NCBI GenBank assembly: GCA_964632995.1
Contig: CAZWDL010000144.1
Location: forward strand, 1-16,246
DNA: 16,246 nucleotides
Source of the DNA: CAZWDL01 sp964632995
GTDB lineage: Bacteria > Bacteroidota > Bacteroidia > Chitinophagales > Saprospiraceae
Direction: 5' to 3'
Shown here piece by piece: positions 7,301-13,738 of this stretch. The notes under the pieces were generated by a model, which ran no database searches, was not told the DNA's origin, and worked only from the letters and a program-made list of their open reading frames with translations. The translations under genes were made by a program, and so were the position numbers. The number at the start of each line of letters is the position of its first letter. Within the stretch, counting starts at the first letter, position 1.

Positions 7301-8468
7301 CAGCGGTGATCGCCTCTTCCGGGTTCTTCTCCCGGTGATAGTCCGTAAGCAGCAGGGCATTCTGCCTTAGGTTTTCCCCGTGTCCGGCGAAGTAAAACAG
7401 CACTACATCATCTTCCCGGGCCTGCTGCAAATAATCCTGCCAGTTTCCAAGAATGAGTTTCTTATGGGCGGCGGCATCCAGGACCGTATTGCTTTGGAGT
7501 CGCTCCTTTGGAATGAGTTGACTGATGAGGTAAGCCATTTCGTTGGCCTCCTGGATGGAGCCCTTGAGGGGAGGCAGGCCGGTATAACGGTCAATACCGA
7601 CGAAGAGGGCAAAGACCTGACTTTGTTCCAGCGACTCGGTTTCCGAGCTGGGTTGCTGCAACCCTTCGTAGATCGCTTTCGGGATCGGCATTTTTACCTG
7701 CTTCAGATTGGTCCCGCCTGTGCTGCTGAGAGGCGCGCGCTGTTCCAGATTGCGGAAGCGTTGCAGAGCCTTCCGGTGCTTACCCTGAATGAATTCGCTC
7801 ATGCCCTGGCTGTAGTCGACCAGCGTCCGGAAGGCGCCCAGTTGGCCGGTGGCGCGATTGGTGTGACTATACTGCTGATCGAGGCGCTGCAGCAGCAGGT
7901 TGATACGCAGCTGCCGGGTGGGGCTGCCCGCCGCGATCGATCCGGACAAGGCTTCGCGGATCTGCCGAACGGCGGCGGCGGGATCCACGTAGGCCAGTGC
8001 GTTCCATTCCTGGGCCTCGCGTACAGCCGTGGTCACCGACTCCCCTTCGAGCTGGTAGCTGCGTACGTAGTAAAGTATGAATTCCGCCAGTTCCCGCAGG
8101 ATGTTCCGCTTTTCGCGGAAGCGCTTTTCCAGGCAACTCAGCAAGGCGGTACGGATGGACGGCTGTATTTCGTAGATATCTACCGCCAGCTCCCGCAGCA
8201 GTCCGGACAGCAGGAGGTCGCTGACCGCGATGCGGTGGATCTTTCGCTTGTCACCTGCTTCATCCCGGTAGGCCTGAAAATTGAGCCACAGTTTGTACAG
8301 CAGTTCCGGCGTCAGAAAAACGGGAAAGGCGGCCATAGCGGTAAACAAGGCGTGGCCTTCTCCGTACTGCCCGTTCTGAAAGCGCTGCAGGTAGCTCTGC
8401 AGCTGGAGGAATTCCAGGCTGTCTTCCGGAAGTAATTGCTGTTCTTTTATGTACTGCAGGTAATCCAT
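4359..8468 (-). CDS. Giant multidomain conflict-system protein: pseudocaspase, PG-binding-like, TIR-like, duplicated helical repeat, degenerate STAND-like C-terminus
   Basis: This 1369-residue protein is probably the effector or platform of a MoxR-vWA conflict system. Residues 1-270 are mostly helical and unrecognised. A caspase-like (C14) domain spans about 285-500. It keeps the His of YFAGHGE (H363), but the usual D-x-C-x-x-G reads DTATNG (411-416), so the catalytic Cys is Ala413 and the domain should be inactive. Residues 506-550 resemble a peptidoglycan-binding repeat (IQELLREAGYYEGPIG). About 563-716 look TIR-like (DFIILLLDDALLQNE, then VVPLLIRDCDW), with E642 a possible NADase Glu. Two copies of a helical repeat lie at about 724-820 and 924-1020. 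The C-terminus, about 1107-1310, resembles the degenerate STAND part of the TIR protein encoded upstream. It starts 11 bases after the vWA gene, so the two are probably co-transcribed. Architecture is read by eye; function is inferred from context. Confidence 0.82.
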   Translation of the reverse strand: MDYLQYIKEQQLLPEDSLEFLQLQSYLQRFQNGQYGEGHALFTAMAAFPVFLTPELLYKLWLNFQAYRDEAGDKRKIHRIAVSDLLLSGLLRELAVDIYEIQPSIRTALLSCLEKRFREKRNILRELAEFILYYVRSYQLEGESVTTAVREAQEWNALAYVDPAAAVRQIREALSGSIAAGSPTRQLRINLLLQRLDQQYSHTNRATGQLGAFRTLVDYSQGMSEFIQGKHRKALQRFRNLEQRAPLSSTGGTNLKQVKMPIPKAIYEGLQQPSSETESLEQSQVFALFVGIDRYTGLPPLKGSIQEANEMAYLISQLIPKERLQSNTVLDAAAHKKLILGNWQDYLQQAREDDVVLFYFAGHGENLRQNALLLTDYHREKNPEEAITAEEFQQLIKDYATNNPFIVLILDTATNGENWLPPNSEQYLVLTAGKSETIAFEAQEAGAFSRLLREKLNAKNGAVTYQQLIGEVREVILSKSPRLPEIFGAESAALRLFLHNAYSPAPRIQELLREAGYYEGPIGEEHRSAAEEALRRFTEDWQVEAEPMKAVQQKILADQRKELRVLTVGGQVSEPVDAALAELLENRSFPIRPEIYQPPDPQALAAQKYQALESEVAEAAARRVDEADFIILLLDDALLQNEASRAVTERIRQWRQTRFLPVVPLLIRDCDWQRHPVAQLPEMALYRKKGNFLEPEWIAGAGMKMIREGLEGIGWFMITEEQRRYRKLCEHFDPAMSNSELQPVREGLLKAGGALKNIDFVVPWLKPDTSRQYLFGALCALEAHPDGIEHFQELESLLSRILKQDQLTGLQMSILAQLAQTFDKILERNEQESTPLISERQQESLLGLLHRLLQSEQVQADKAEHGPDSLCAFLYGLIHRVTRLLGSSLANYCFEKGLLSEALSLSLLIEEVNLPQPIDAPLQYLTLCEQFDGDMSVRDMDRLGNQLQSQAASIPDFHFLVDRLRPSLFQGYIFGAARAIEAQPEVDYYGPLLGYLDRISQTEDLNYDNLRLRVLYRMLMGLENIVENDNQKDSPEIDPEMRMRTISVLEAIHDNPRAGEDTRRHKGKGIGGRIEQVIGKLRPQEEAVQTETMESSAETESVETDGSLLRRALFELDFTAQLEVAQKEVDIGAMVIPVIAPVNPAAGPGLLRDRLCSEFDLPPEWLVTANLAETAAYGWSETVLIRDVLNQLHLRSKKEDLEEFVELLSKEYAYEELVFSLESQGSLSMEKIAEFTNGWLGFADQLARTVSDKRVFGGLRRVWLFLFLDELPPSFPPKEDYNWWTRPVILPPVELVSDKELEQWIRNLPEEFQKKLYGKFLPSYRPVWPLEVIREICQELEMGNIYQQYFAMYEVPDSPPGNSTHPPIS

Positions 8469-8479
8469 ATTTCATTCTT

Positions 8480-9640
8480 TCACGACTTTCCCCTCAGCAC
8501 CTGGATTGCTTTGCGAAATCCCTGTGGCGTTGCCTGGTACATGGGTACGATATCCGCGATGTGTTCGGCGGTGGCGCCGGGCCAGCGGTGGCGGGGGACG
8601 GGGTTGAGCCAGACCACGTGCCGTGTGTGAATTTTTAGCAGATCGAGGAAGTCCCAGATGGCGTCCAGCCGGTCGCTGTTGAGCGTTCCGCGGGCGGCGC
8701 CGCCGTCGCTGAAGATCAGGACGTAGGTGTACTTCTTCGACCAGTTGCTGAGCAGCTTTTTGCGCGTGAGGGCCTGGGTGCGATCGGGTCGGGTGAAGAG
8801 CAGGTCGCCGGGGGTATTGCGGAAGTAGAGCGTCTGCGTTTCCTGCTGGCGCCCCCCCTCGATGGCCGTATCAATAATTTTTGCGGCCAGTTTTCTAAAG
8901 GCGATCATGGAGCCCTGCTGATCGATCATCAGCACCAGGCGGATCTTATTGCGATGGTCGGGGAGATAGACAAAGTCCTGCAGGTAGCCCTCTTTCGCTA
9001 CTCTTTGGATGGTGGCTTCCAGATCGATTTCCTCGGACAAGCCAGCCCGGCTCTGACTGCGCAGAAAGCGCCAGTTTTGCTTGAGCTGCCGGTCGTTGAG
9101 CGGCAGGTAGGTGTCGGTGAAGACGTACTTATGCGAGAGAATGGAGGGGTCTTTATCCTCTTCCGCTTCGGTCAGGGCAATCTCTTCCTCTCCTTCTTCC
9201 ATGCTGAGCATCATTTCAGCGTCTTGTGCAGGCTTCGGTTTTTCCACTTCTGATTCCACCCTTTCCGGTTCCTTTTCCTTATCGGCTTCCGCGTTCTTTT
9301 GCTCTTTTATCTCCGGATCCGGAGCGTCTGGTTTTACTTCCGGAGGCTTATCCGGTTCCTTGCCAGGTGGAGGTGATGTAGCCTCCAGTGCCTCCAGGAT
9401 GGCGGTGGCGGCTCTTAGGTCATCCCGGATCTGTTCCTGGAAGTATTGACGGAAGACCTGCCGCTGCCGTTCGTTTTTGACCCAGAGCGTTTCACAGAGT
9501 TGCAGCAGCGCTTCCCTTCCTACCACGCCCTTGCCCATACGCAACGCCCGGAGCAGGAGAAAATACTCCTCCATGCCGATAGGCAGCCCGAGCCGGCGGC
9601 GCGCGGCGTTGAAGAGCTCGTACAGGAAAGGGTTGGGCAT
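8480..9640 (-). CDS. vWA-domain protein with acidic linker (partner of MoxR ATPase)
   Basis: This 386-residue cytoplasmic protein is likely the adaptor of the MoxR ATPase. Residues 1-75 form a conserved-looking helical domain (LGLPIGMEEYFLLLRAL near 17-33), typical of vWA proteins in MoxR-linked conflict systems. Residues 88-167 are a low-complexity Pro/Lys/Glu linker, very acidic near 140-165. The vWA fold occupies about 230-386. Its metal-binding MIDAS motif, normally D-x-S-x-S, reads DQQGS (240-244), so the first Ser is missing. The later SDGGAARG (311-318) is retained. Metal binding may therefore be weakened. The gene lies between the MoxR gene (116 bases away) and the giant effector gene (11 bases), all on the same strand. 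The start at 9640 is the first ATG and begins the helical domain directly. Confidence 0.87.
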   Translation of the reverse strand: MPNPFLYELFNAARRRLGLPIGMEEYFLLLRALRMGKGVVGREALLQLCETLWVKNERQRQVFRQYFQEQIRDDLRAATAILEALEATSPPPGKEPDKPPEVKPDAPDPEIKEQKNAEADKEKEPERVESEVEKPKPAQDAEMMLSMEEGEEEIALTEAEEDKDPSILSHKYVFTDTYLPLNDRQLKQNWRFLRSQSRAGLSEEIDLEATIQRVAKEGYLQDFVYLPDHRNKIRLVLMIDQQGSMIAFRKLAAKIIDTAIEGGRQQETQTLYFRNTPGDLLFTRPDRTQALTRKKLLSNWSKKYTYVLIFSDGGAARGTLNSDRLDAIWDFLDLLKIHTRHVVWLNPVPRHRWPGATAEHIADIVPMYQATPQGFRKAIQVLRGKS

Positions 9641-9670
9641 GGTGGTTAAATTTATTTTTTGGGAGTTTTT

Positions 9671-9727
9671 GGAAGTCGGAAGTCGGCCATACGGCTCTTC
9701 GCTTCGCTCCGAGAAATCGGAAGTCGG
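9671..9727. repeat. GGAAGTC heptamer repeats between MoxR and vWA genes
   Basis: GGAAGTCGG occurs at 9671-9679 and, overlapping with period 7, at 9678-9686. A third copy is at 9719-9727. An inverted core copy (CCGACTTC) lies at 10812-10819 on the other side of the MoxR gene. Short tandem intergenic repeats of this kind are common in some Bacteroidota. Confidence 0.6.
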
Positions 9728-9756
9728 AATTTCGGTTCTTCTTCTACTTCGATTTA

Positions 9757-10719
9757 CTACTGATGTTTGTTATTTTTTTGCTGATGTAGTTTCATGTCAT
9801 TCAGGGTTTTCAGCAGGGTTTGGTAATGCAGTAGTTTATCTCCGCTGATTTGCTGCCGGATGGATTGCTGGTTAAAGTGGTTGATGGCCTTCACCCAGTC
9901 GAGCAGTTCGCTGGTGGAGACTTTCTTTTCGGTGTTGGGATCCTCCTTCATAGCCGTTCGCAGCTCGTCGAAGCGCGTCAGGATCTGGTCCAGGAGCTCT
10001 TCGTCGAGCTGAGGGAAGTTGGCGCTGACGATCTTGCGAAGCGTATTGCTTTTAGGAAACTCGATATAGTGAAACAGGCAGCGGCGCAGGAAGGCCGGCG
10101 GGAGTTCCTTTTCCTCATTGCTGGTGATGAAGATAATAGGCGATTCGGCGGCGCGGACTTCGCGGCCGGTTTCCTCGATCAGGAAGCGCTTTTGGTCCAA
10201 CTCCAGGAGCAGATCATTGGGAAAGTCGATATCGGCTTTATCGATCTCATCGATGAGGAGCACGGCCGGTTTTCCGGGCCGGGAGGCATCGAAGGCGCGG
10301 CCGAGCGGGCCGGTTTTGACGTAAGTCTCCAGGTCTTCTTCTGAGTCGGCCGTATTGTTTCCGCTTTTCCCTGTAGCGCGCGCCAGTTCCACATCCCGCA
10401 ATCGCTTGAGGTGATCGAAGGTATACAGGCCGTCGCGGGCTTTGGAGGTTGATTTGACGTGCCATTCGAAGTAATATTGCTGATAATCTTCGCCGTAAAT
10501 CTCATAGGCGACCGCCTGAGCCAGCTTGGTTTTGCCGCAGCCGGGTTCGCCCATCAGCAGGAGGGGGCGGCGAAGCAGCAGGGCCAGCTCCACCGACTGG
10601 ACGAGCTCTTCACTGGGATAATAAGGGGGAATTATTTCCAGGAGCCGGTTTGCCTTTTCCAGTTTCACGGGATTACTCAATGCTTCCCCACGGTAGGTCA
10701 ATGTAATTTCGTCGCTCAT
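9757..10719 (-). CDS. MoxR-family AAA+ ATPase
   Basis: This 320-residue cytoplasmic ATPase of the MoxR group acts as a chaperone with a vWA partner; here it probably remodels or gates the effectors encoded beside it. Walker A is GEPGCGKT (57-64), Walker B is VLLIDEID (153-160), sensor 1 is ITSN (198-201), and candidate arginine-finger residues are R212-R213 in FLRRC. An insertion of Ser/Asp/Glu-rich residues near 118-133 separates the Walker A and Walker B regions. All ATPase motifs look intact, in contrast to the other enzyme-like domains of the cluster. The C-terminus is Lys/Gln/Asn-rich. Repeat-containing spacers of about 113 and 116 bases lie on either side, wider than the 11 bases between the vWA and giant genes, so the ATPase may have its own promoter or be an exchangeable cassette. 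Confidence 0.93.
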   Translation of the reverse strand: MSDEITLTYRGEALSNPVKLEKANRLLEIIPPYYPSEELVQSVELALLLRRPLLLMGEPGCGKTKLAQAVAYEIYGEDYQQYYFEWHVKSTSKARDGLYTFDHLKRLRDVELARATGKSGNNTADSEEDLETYVKTGPLGRAFDASRPGKPAVLLIDEIDKADIDFPNDLLLELDQKRFLIEETGREVRAAESPIIFITSNEEKELPPAFLRRCLFHYIEFPKSNTLRKIVSANFPQLDEELLDQILTRFDELRTAMKEDPNTEKKVSTSELLDWVKAINHFNQQSIRQQISGDKLLHYQTLLKTLNDMKLHQQKNNKHQ

Positions 10720-10832
10720 ATTTCTGATGGTTCCATTCTTTGCTTAATTGTCTTATTCAAGCTTCCGTTAATTTACGATAATCCTCATTTTAAGGGTAAA
10801 CCTTCCACTTTCCGACTTCGAAAGGTTTTCCT
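10720..10832. other. Spacer between TIR and MoxR genes with inverted repeat
   Basis: AAACCTT (near 10798) and AAGGTTT (near 10821) can form a small hairpin just after the TIR gene stop. Between them lies CCGACTTC (10812-10819), the reverse complement of the core of the GGAAGTCGG repeats found on the other side of MoxR. No T-tract follows, so I do not call a terminator. Confidence 0.4.
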
Positions 10833-12101
10833 TCACAAATTAAGCTTAGCCAGAATGTCCGCTTTTTGCGTTTTCAGCGGCAACTGGTCGATAATTTTTG
10901 CGACGGCGTCTTTAACGTATTGTCCTTCCGGTTCCTCCAGGATATGATCTGACTTATCCTTCAAAAGCTTCCACAACTCCCGGTAGTCCAGCCCTGCGTC
11001 GAAAATTTTGCTCATCCACAGATTCAGGTCTTCCTGTTTGACGCGCCGGATGCCGGGCAGCAGCTGTACCACTTCGGGAACGGGCATCCCGGCCGTCTGC
11101 GGGTAAAACTGCTGCAGTTGATATTCAAACTGTTCGCAGGCGCGGTCGTTGATGAAGAGGAAAAAGCGGTGGGGGGTATGCTGAGGGTTCAGTCGCTGCA
11201 GATAGCCGTTCAGTTCAACCCAGAAGCCGTTGATGCAGGGCAGGATTTCCAGACGGTGGCAACGCTCGATGTGTTCGAACAGCAGAGTGATGTGTTCGTA
11301 TTCCAGGCGCGCCAGGATTCGGCCGGCGATGCCTTCTTTGTCATAGGGGTCCAGGTCGCGCAGGTTCAGGGCGTTGCGCAGTTCGTACCACAGGGCGTCG
11401 ACGCTGCGCCCGACGAGGTCCAGCGGAACGGGCAGGGGAGGGGATTCCAGTCCGATCTGGTATTCCTGCCGCAGGATGTCGATCAATAGCCGGTGGCCGC
11501 AGCGTTCGGTACCCTGCACGAGGAAAATATTCAGCGGGTTGAATTTTTCCCCCAGACGATTGTAATAATCATAAACGGTCTCTCGCTGGGACTGATAGTT
11601 GAAGTAAAAAAGACTTTTCTTCAGCAGGTCGATCTGGGACTGCCAGTCTTCCCGTTCGCCTGCTTTTTTGATGAGGGTTTTGATTTCCAGGGCGATATTT
11701 TTCAGGGCGGTATCCTGCTGATCGTCCGGCAGGCTGTTGACCGGTCGTTCGTCTTTTGGAAGGACGCTTATACCGGGCAACTCTTCCGTCCAGTCATGGT
11801 CACGCACCAATACGGGCACGAGGGGCACCTGTTGCTGTTCGAAACGCTCCATCAGTTCATCGTGGATCGCGTCACACAGCTCCGAGACCCAATAATCGGC
11901 GCTGGCCAGCAGGATAACCAGGTCTGCTTCGTCCAGGAACTGATGCCATGCCGCAAGGGTATCGGCGCCGGGGGGCACTTCCGCCGATGAGCGCAGGGTG
12001 TTCATCTTACGCACGGCGCGACCCAGGTGCTTCTTCAGGGCATCGTAGGCGCCGGCGTCGGCCGGATCGTAGAGGAAGAATATGTTGGCGCCGTTATTCA
12101 A
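10833..12101 (-). CDS. TIR-domain protein fused to a degenerate (inactive) STAND NTPase-like module
   Basis: A predicted conflict-system sensor or effector. I chose the TTG at 12099-12101 (422 residues), because the first TIR strand (ANIFFLYDP) begins five residues later. The longer open frame from an ATG at 12632 runs through a tandem repeat and 440 bases of the upstream gene in another frame, so its first 177 codons are unlikely to be translated. TIR features span about 5-145: ADLVILLASADYWVSELC, with a candidate catalytic Glu at E74, then VPLVPVLVRDHDW near 92-104. Residues 160-370 resemble a STAND NTPase that has lost its P-loop: the Walker A position reads GTERCGHR (197-204), with His and Arg in place of Lys and Ser/Thr, and the Walker B-like strand (ITLLFEHIE) lacks Asp. 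The closing pattern of LLPGI, then V, then DLNLW also recurs in the giant protein. The exact start is the main uncertainty. Confidence 0.8.
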   Translation of the reverse strand: MNNGANIFFLYDPADAGAYDALKKHLGRAVRKMNTLRSSAEVPPGADTLAAWHQFLDEADLVILLASADYWVSELCDAIHDELMERFEQQQVPLVPVLVRDHDWTEELPGISVLPKDERPVNSLPDDQQDTALKNIALEIKTLIKKAGEREDWQSQIDLLKKSLFYFNYQSQRETVYDYYNRLGEKFNPLNIFLVQGTERCGHRLLIDILRQEYQIGLESPPLPVPLDLVGRSVDALWYELRNALNLRDLDPYDKEGIAGRILARLEYEHITLLFEHIERCHRLEILPCINGFWVELNGYLQRLNPQHTPHRFFLFINDRACEQFEYQLQQFYPQTAGMPVPEVVQLLPGIRRVKQEDLNLWMSKIFDAGLDYRELWKLLKDKSDHILEEPEGQYVKDAVAKIIDQLPLKTQKADILAKLNL

Positions 12102-12184
12102 GGATTCAAGGATTGGAGGATTGGAGGATTGAAGGATTGAAGGGGAGGCACATTCAATCCTCCAATCCCTCAATCCTTCAATCC
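12096..12184. repeat. Palindrome built from tandem octamers upstream of the TIR gene
   Basis: Six tandem octamers of the form ATT[C/G][A/G]AGG fill 12096-12143. After a 9-base spacer, four octamers in the opposite orientation (TTCAATCC and variants) fill 12153-12184. The 32-base arms 12112-12143 and 12153-12184 match at about 28 positions, giving a very stable hairpin. The first octamer contains the likely TTG start of the TIR gene. The repeat may act as a translational control, a transcript-processing site or a recombination site; none is proven. Confidence 0.85.
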
Positions 12185-12190
12185 CTTCTT

Positions 12191-13462
12191 TCAGGCAATC
12201 ATTTGCTGGCTGTAATGGAAAGAGTTCCGCTCCGCCGAGATTACGCCCCGGTGGAGGTACTTCTGCGTTACGGCCGCCCGCTCGTGAGCTTTGGTCATCG
12301 GGCTGGCGCTGCCGGTGGAGTAGGTCGCGCGCACGTTGAGATAGGTTTCGATGACCTGCATTTCCTCCTGGGTGCCCCAGAAGGTGGGATTGGTCAGGCC
12401 GGTCTGCTGCATGGCCTTTTCGATAGAGGGCTGCACGTAGGAGGGGCGGTTGACGTGCTGATCGAGGATGAGGGCTACGCCGTATTCGGAAGTGATAATT
12501 TCCGAGATCGTAAAGCCGTTGATCGTATACTTGGGCGACCAGTAGAAGGTCTTCAGTCGCGACAGGGCGTGGTCGATTTCGATGGCCTGCATTTGCGCGT
12601 CCTGGCAAGCCAGCCAGAAGCGGAAGGCCCATTCCGGTTTGCGGAACTGCTCCTTTTCGTTCATGGTGTCGATCTTACTCCCGTTGAGCGTCAGGTATCC
12701 GTAGGTGCTGGTCGTATCCGGGGAGACGTCGAGCCCGTTGGAGGAGAAGTAGTGCCGGAAATCGCCGGGGAAGTTGTCTTTCAGCTTCTTGAGCACGGCG
12801 GGCAGTTCGCCCGTACCGTCGTGCGCCCCGATGGTCCACTGGAAGATGCCGATGCTGAGGAAGGCCCGGTCGTAGGTATTGATGGCGTCGAGTTTGCCCT
12901 CGTTTTCCGAAACCGACTTCATAACATTAAGTGCGGAAGGCGTAATGCCCAGGGACTTAATGAGGCTGGCATTTTTTTGTATAGCATCGTCGATGGTAAT
13001 GGAGCCGTAGTAAGCCAGGCCGGCATCCCGCTTGATAAAGGACACCTGCTGCTGCCCGTTGCTGACATTGACGCGGTCACCCTGATCTCTGACCTGCAGG
13101 TCGGAGCTGGGCGGCTTGGGTTTTGACTCCGGTTGCGGCTGGGAGGGGAATCCCGGGCTGCCGCCGGTGGAAGACTGCTGCCCGCTGTGCTTGTTCAGCA
13201 TCTTCGATAAGAGGGAAGCCGATACCGACATGCCGCCGGTGGGGATGCCGTTCTGCGCCCCAAATTTCCCGACGGCATTGACGAGGGTCTGTCCGTAGTA
13301 GCCGTCGGCGCCGTAGACGCTCCACATCAGTTCGCGGTCGTAGCCCAGCTCGTGTAATAATTGCTGCAAGGCAGTAACGTACTGGTTCATCTGGCCGGCG
13401 CGCAGGTAAATCTCGGCGCTGTTGCTGTACAAGAGGTTCCGGAGCATTTGGGTGTTTGCCAT
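12191..13462 (-). CDS. Peptidoglycan-binding-like plus lysozyme-like protein
   Basis: This 423-residue protein is probably a muramidase-type cell-wall hydrolase or a protein derived from one. Residues 26-90 resemble a peptidoglycan-binding repeat (ALQQLLHELGYD, then DGYYGQTLVNAVGKF). A Ser/Pro/Lys/Gln-rich linker covers about 93-122. Residues 155-420 contain a stretch seen in phage- and injection-system-linked glycan hydrolases: SENEGKLDAINTYDRAF at 185-201 followed by LSIGIFQWT, with E188 or E186 as the likely catalytic acid. No signal peptide is visible, so it would act inside the cell unless released by lysis or carried by a phage-like or contractile injection system. It is first in the minus-strand cluster, 89 bases before the TIR gene, and lies head-to-head with the LytTR and DUF4255 genes. 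Enzymatic activity is inferred from motif likeness only. Confidence 0.68.
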   Translation of the reverse strand: MANTQMLRNLLYSNSAEIYLRAGQMNQYVTALQQLLHELGYDRELMWSVYGADGYYGQTLVNAVGKFGAQNGIPTGGMSVSASLLSKMLNKHSGQQSSTGGSPGFPSQPQPESKPKPPSSDLQVRDQGDRVNVSNGQQQVSFIKRDAGLAYYGSITIDDAIQKNASLIKSLGITPSALNVMKSVSENEGKLDAINTYDRAFLSIGIFQWTIGAHDGTGELPAVLKKLKDNFPGDFRHYFSSNGLDVSPDTTSTYGYLTLNGSKIDTMNEKEQFRKPEWAFRFWLACQDAQMQAIEIDHALSRLKTFYWSPKYTINGFTISEIITSEYGVALILDQHVNRPSYVQPSIEKAMQQTGLTNPTFWGTQEEMQVIETYLNVRATYSTGSASPMTKAHERAAVTQKYLHRGVISAERNSFHYSQQMIA

Positions 13463-13560
13463 GGGGATTCGATTTAGGTTTTGATTTTTTCTTTGACAAA
13501 TTTCGCAGGGAATTTGAAGCAGGGATTCAATCCGGTCACAGAAGGTATGTGTTTGTTGCT

Positions 13561-13628
13561 GCTAATGATTTTCAAAACACGAAATTTGATAAGGAAATAG
13601 TTTTTAAGTGATTTTGAAAATGAGTAGC
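13561..13628. repeat. Imperfect 20-bp inverted repeat
   Basis: The arms at 13561-13580 (GCTAATGATTTTCAAAACAC) and 13608-13628 pair with two mismatches and one bulge around a 27-base AT-rich loop. The core, ATTTTCAAAA and TTTTGAAAAT, is a perfect 10-bp match. It lies about 100 bases upstream of the lysozyme-like gene and could be an operator or a terminator-like structure. Confidence 0.5.
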
Positions 13629-13738
13629 AATATAGGGGATTGTAGGGAAAAATGATACTGTTTGAATAAGTCTAGTGCTTTGTAACATGAATTCCTATCG
13701 ATAATTTCGGCCTCTTTTGGCGCTGGGCTGCCTGCCCC

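Noticed and set aside
7380..8435. 351-codon plus-strand open frame
   Set aside because: It is antisense to the giant protein gene, whose domains are recognisable. No motif is visible in the plus-strand translation, and long antisense frames are common at this GC content.
12096..12184. CRISPR-like array
   Set aside because: The units are 8 bases, directly adjacent without spacers, and turn around into an inverted arm, which is not CRISPR architecture.
12102..12632. The 177-codon N-terminal extension of the TIR gene frame
   Set aside because: It runs through the octamer palindrome and overlaps the lysozyme-like gene in another frame. The translation is Arg/Pro/His-rich and looks like a frame shadow; the TIR fold starts right after the TTG at 12101.
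11948..13126. 392-codon plus-strand open frame
   Set aside because: It is antisense to the lysozyme-like gene, passes through the octamer palindrome, and gives a Val/Gly/Asp/Arg-rich translation without recognisable features.
4359..13462. Diversity-generating retroelement linked with the conflict cluster
   Set aside because: Some MoxR-vWA or related conflict systems use such elements, but I found no reverse transcriptase gene and no template/variable repeat pair in the window.
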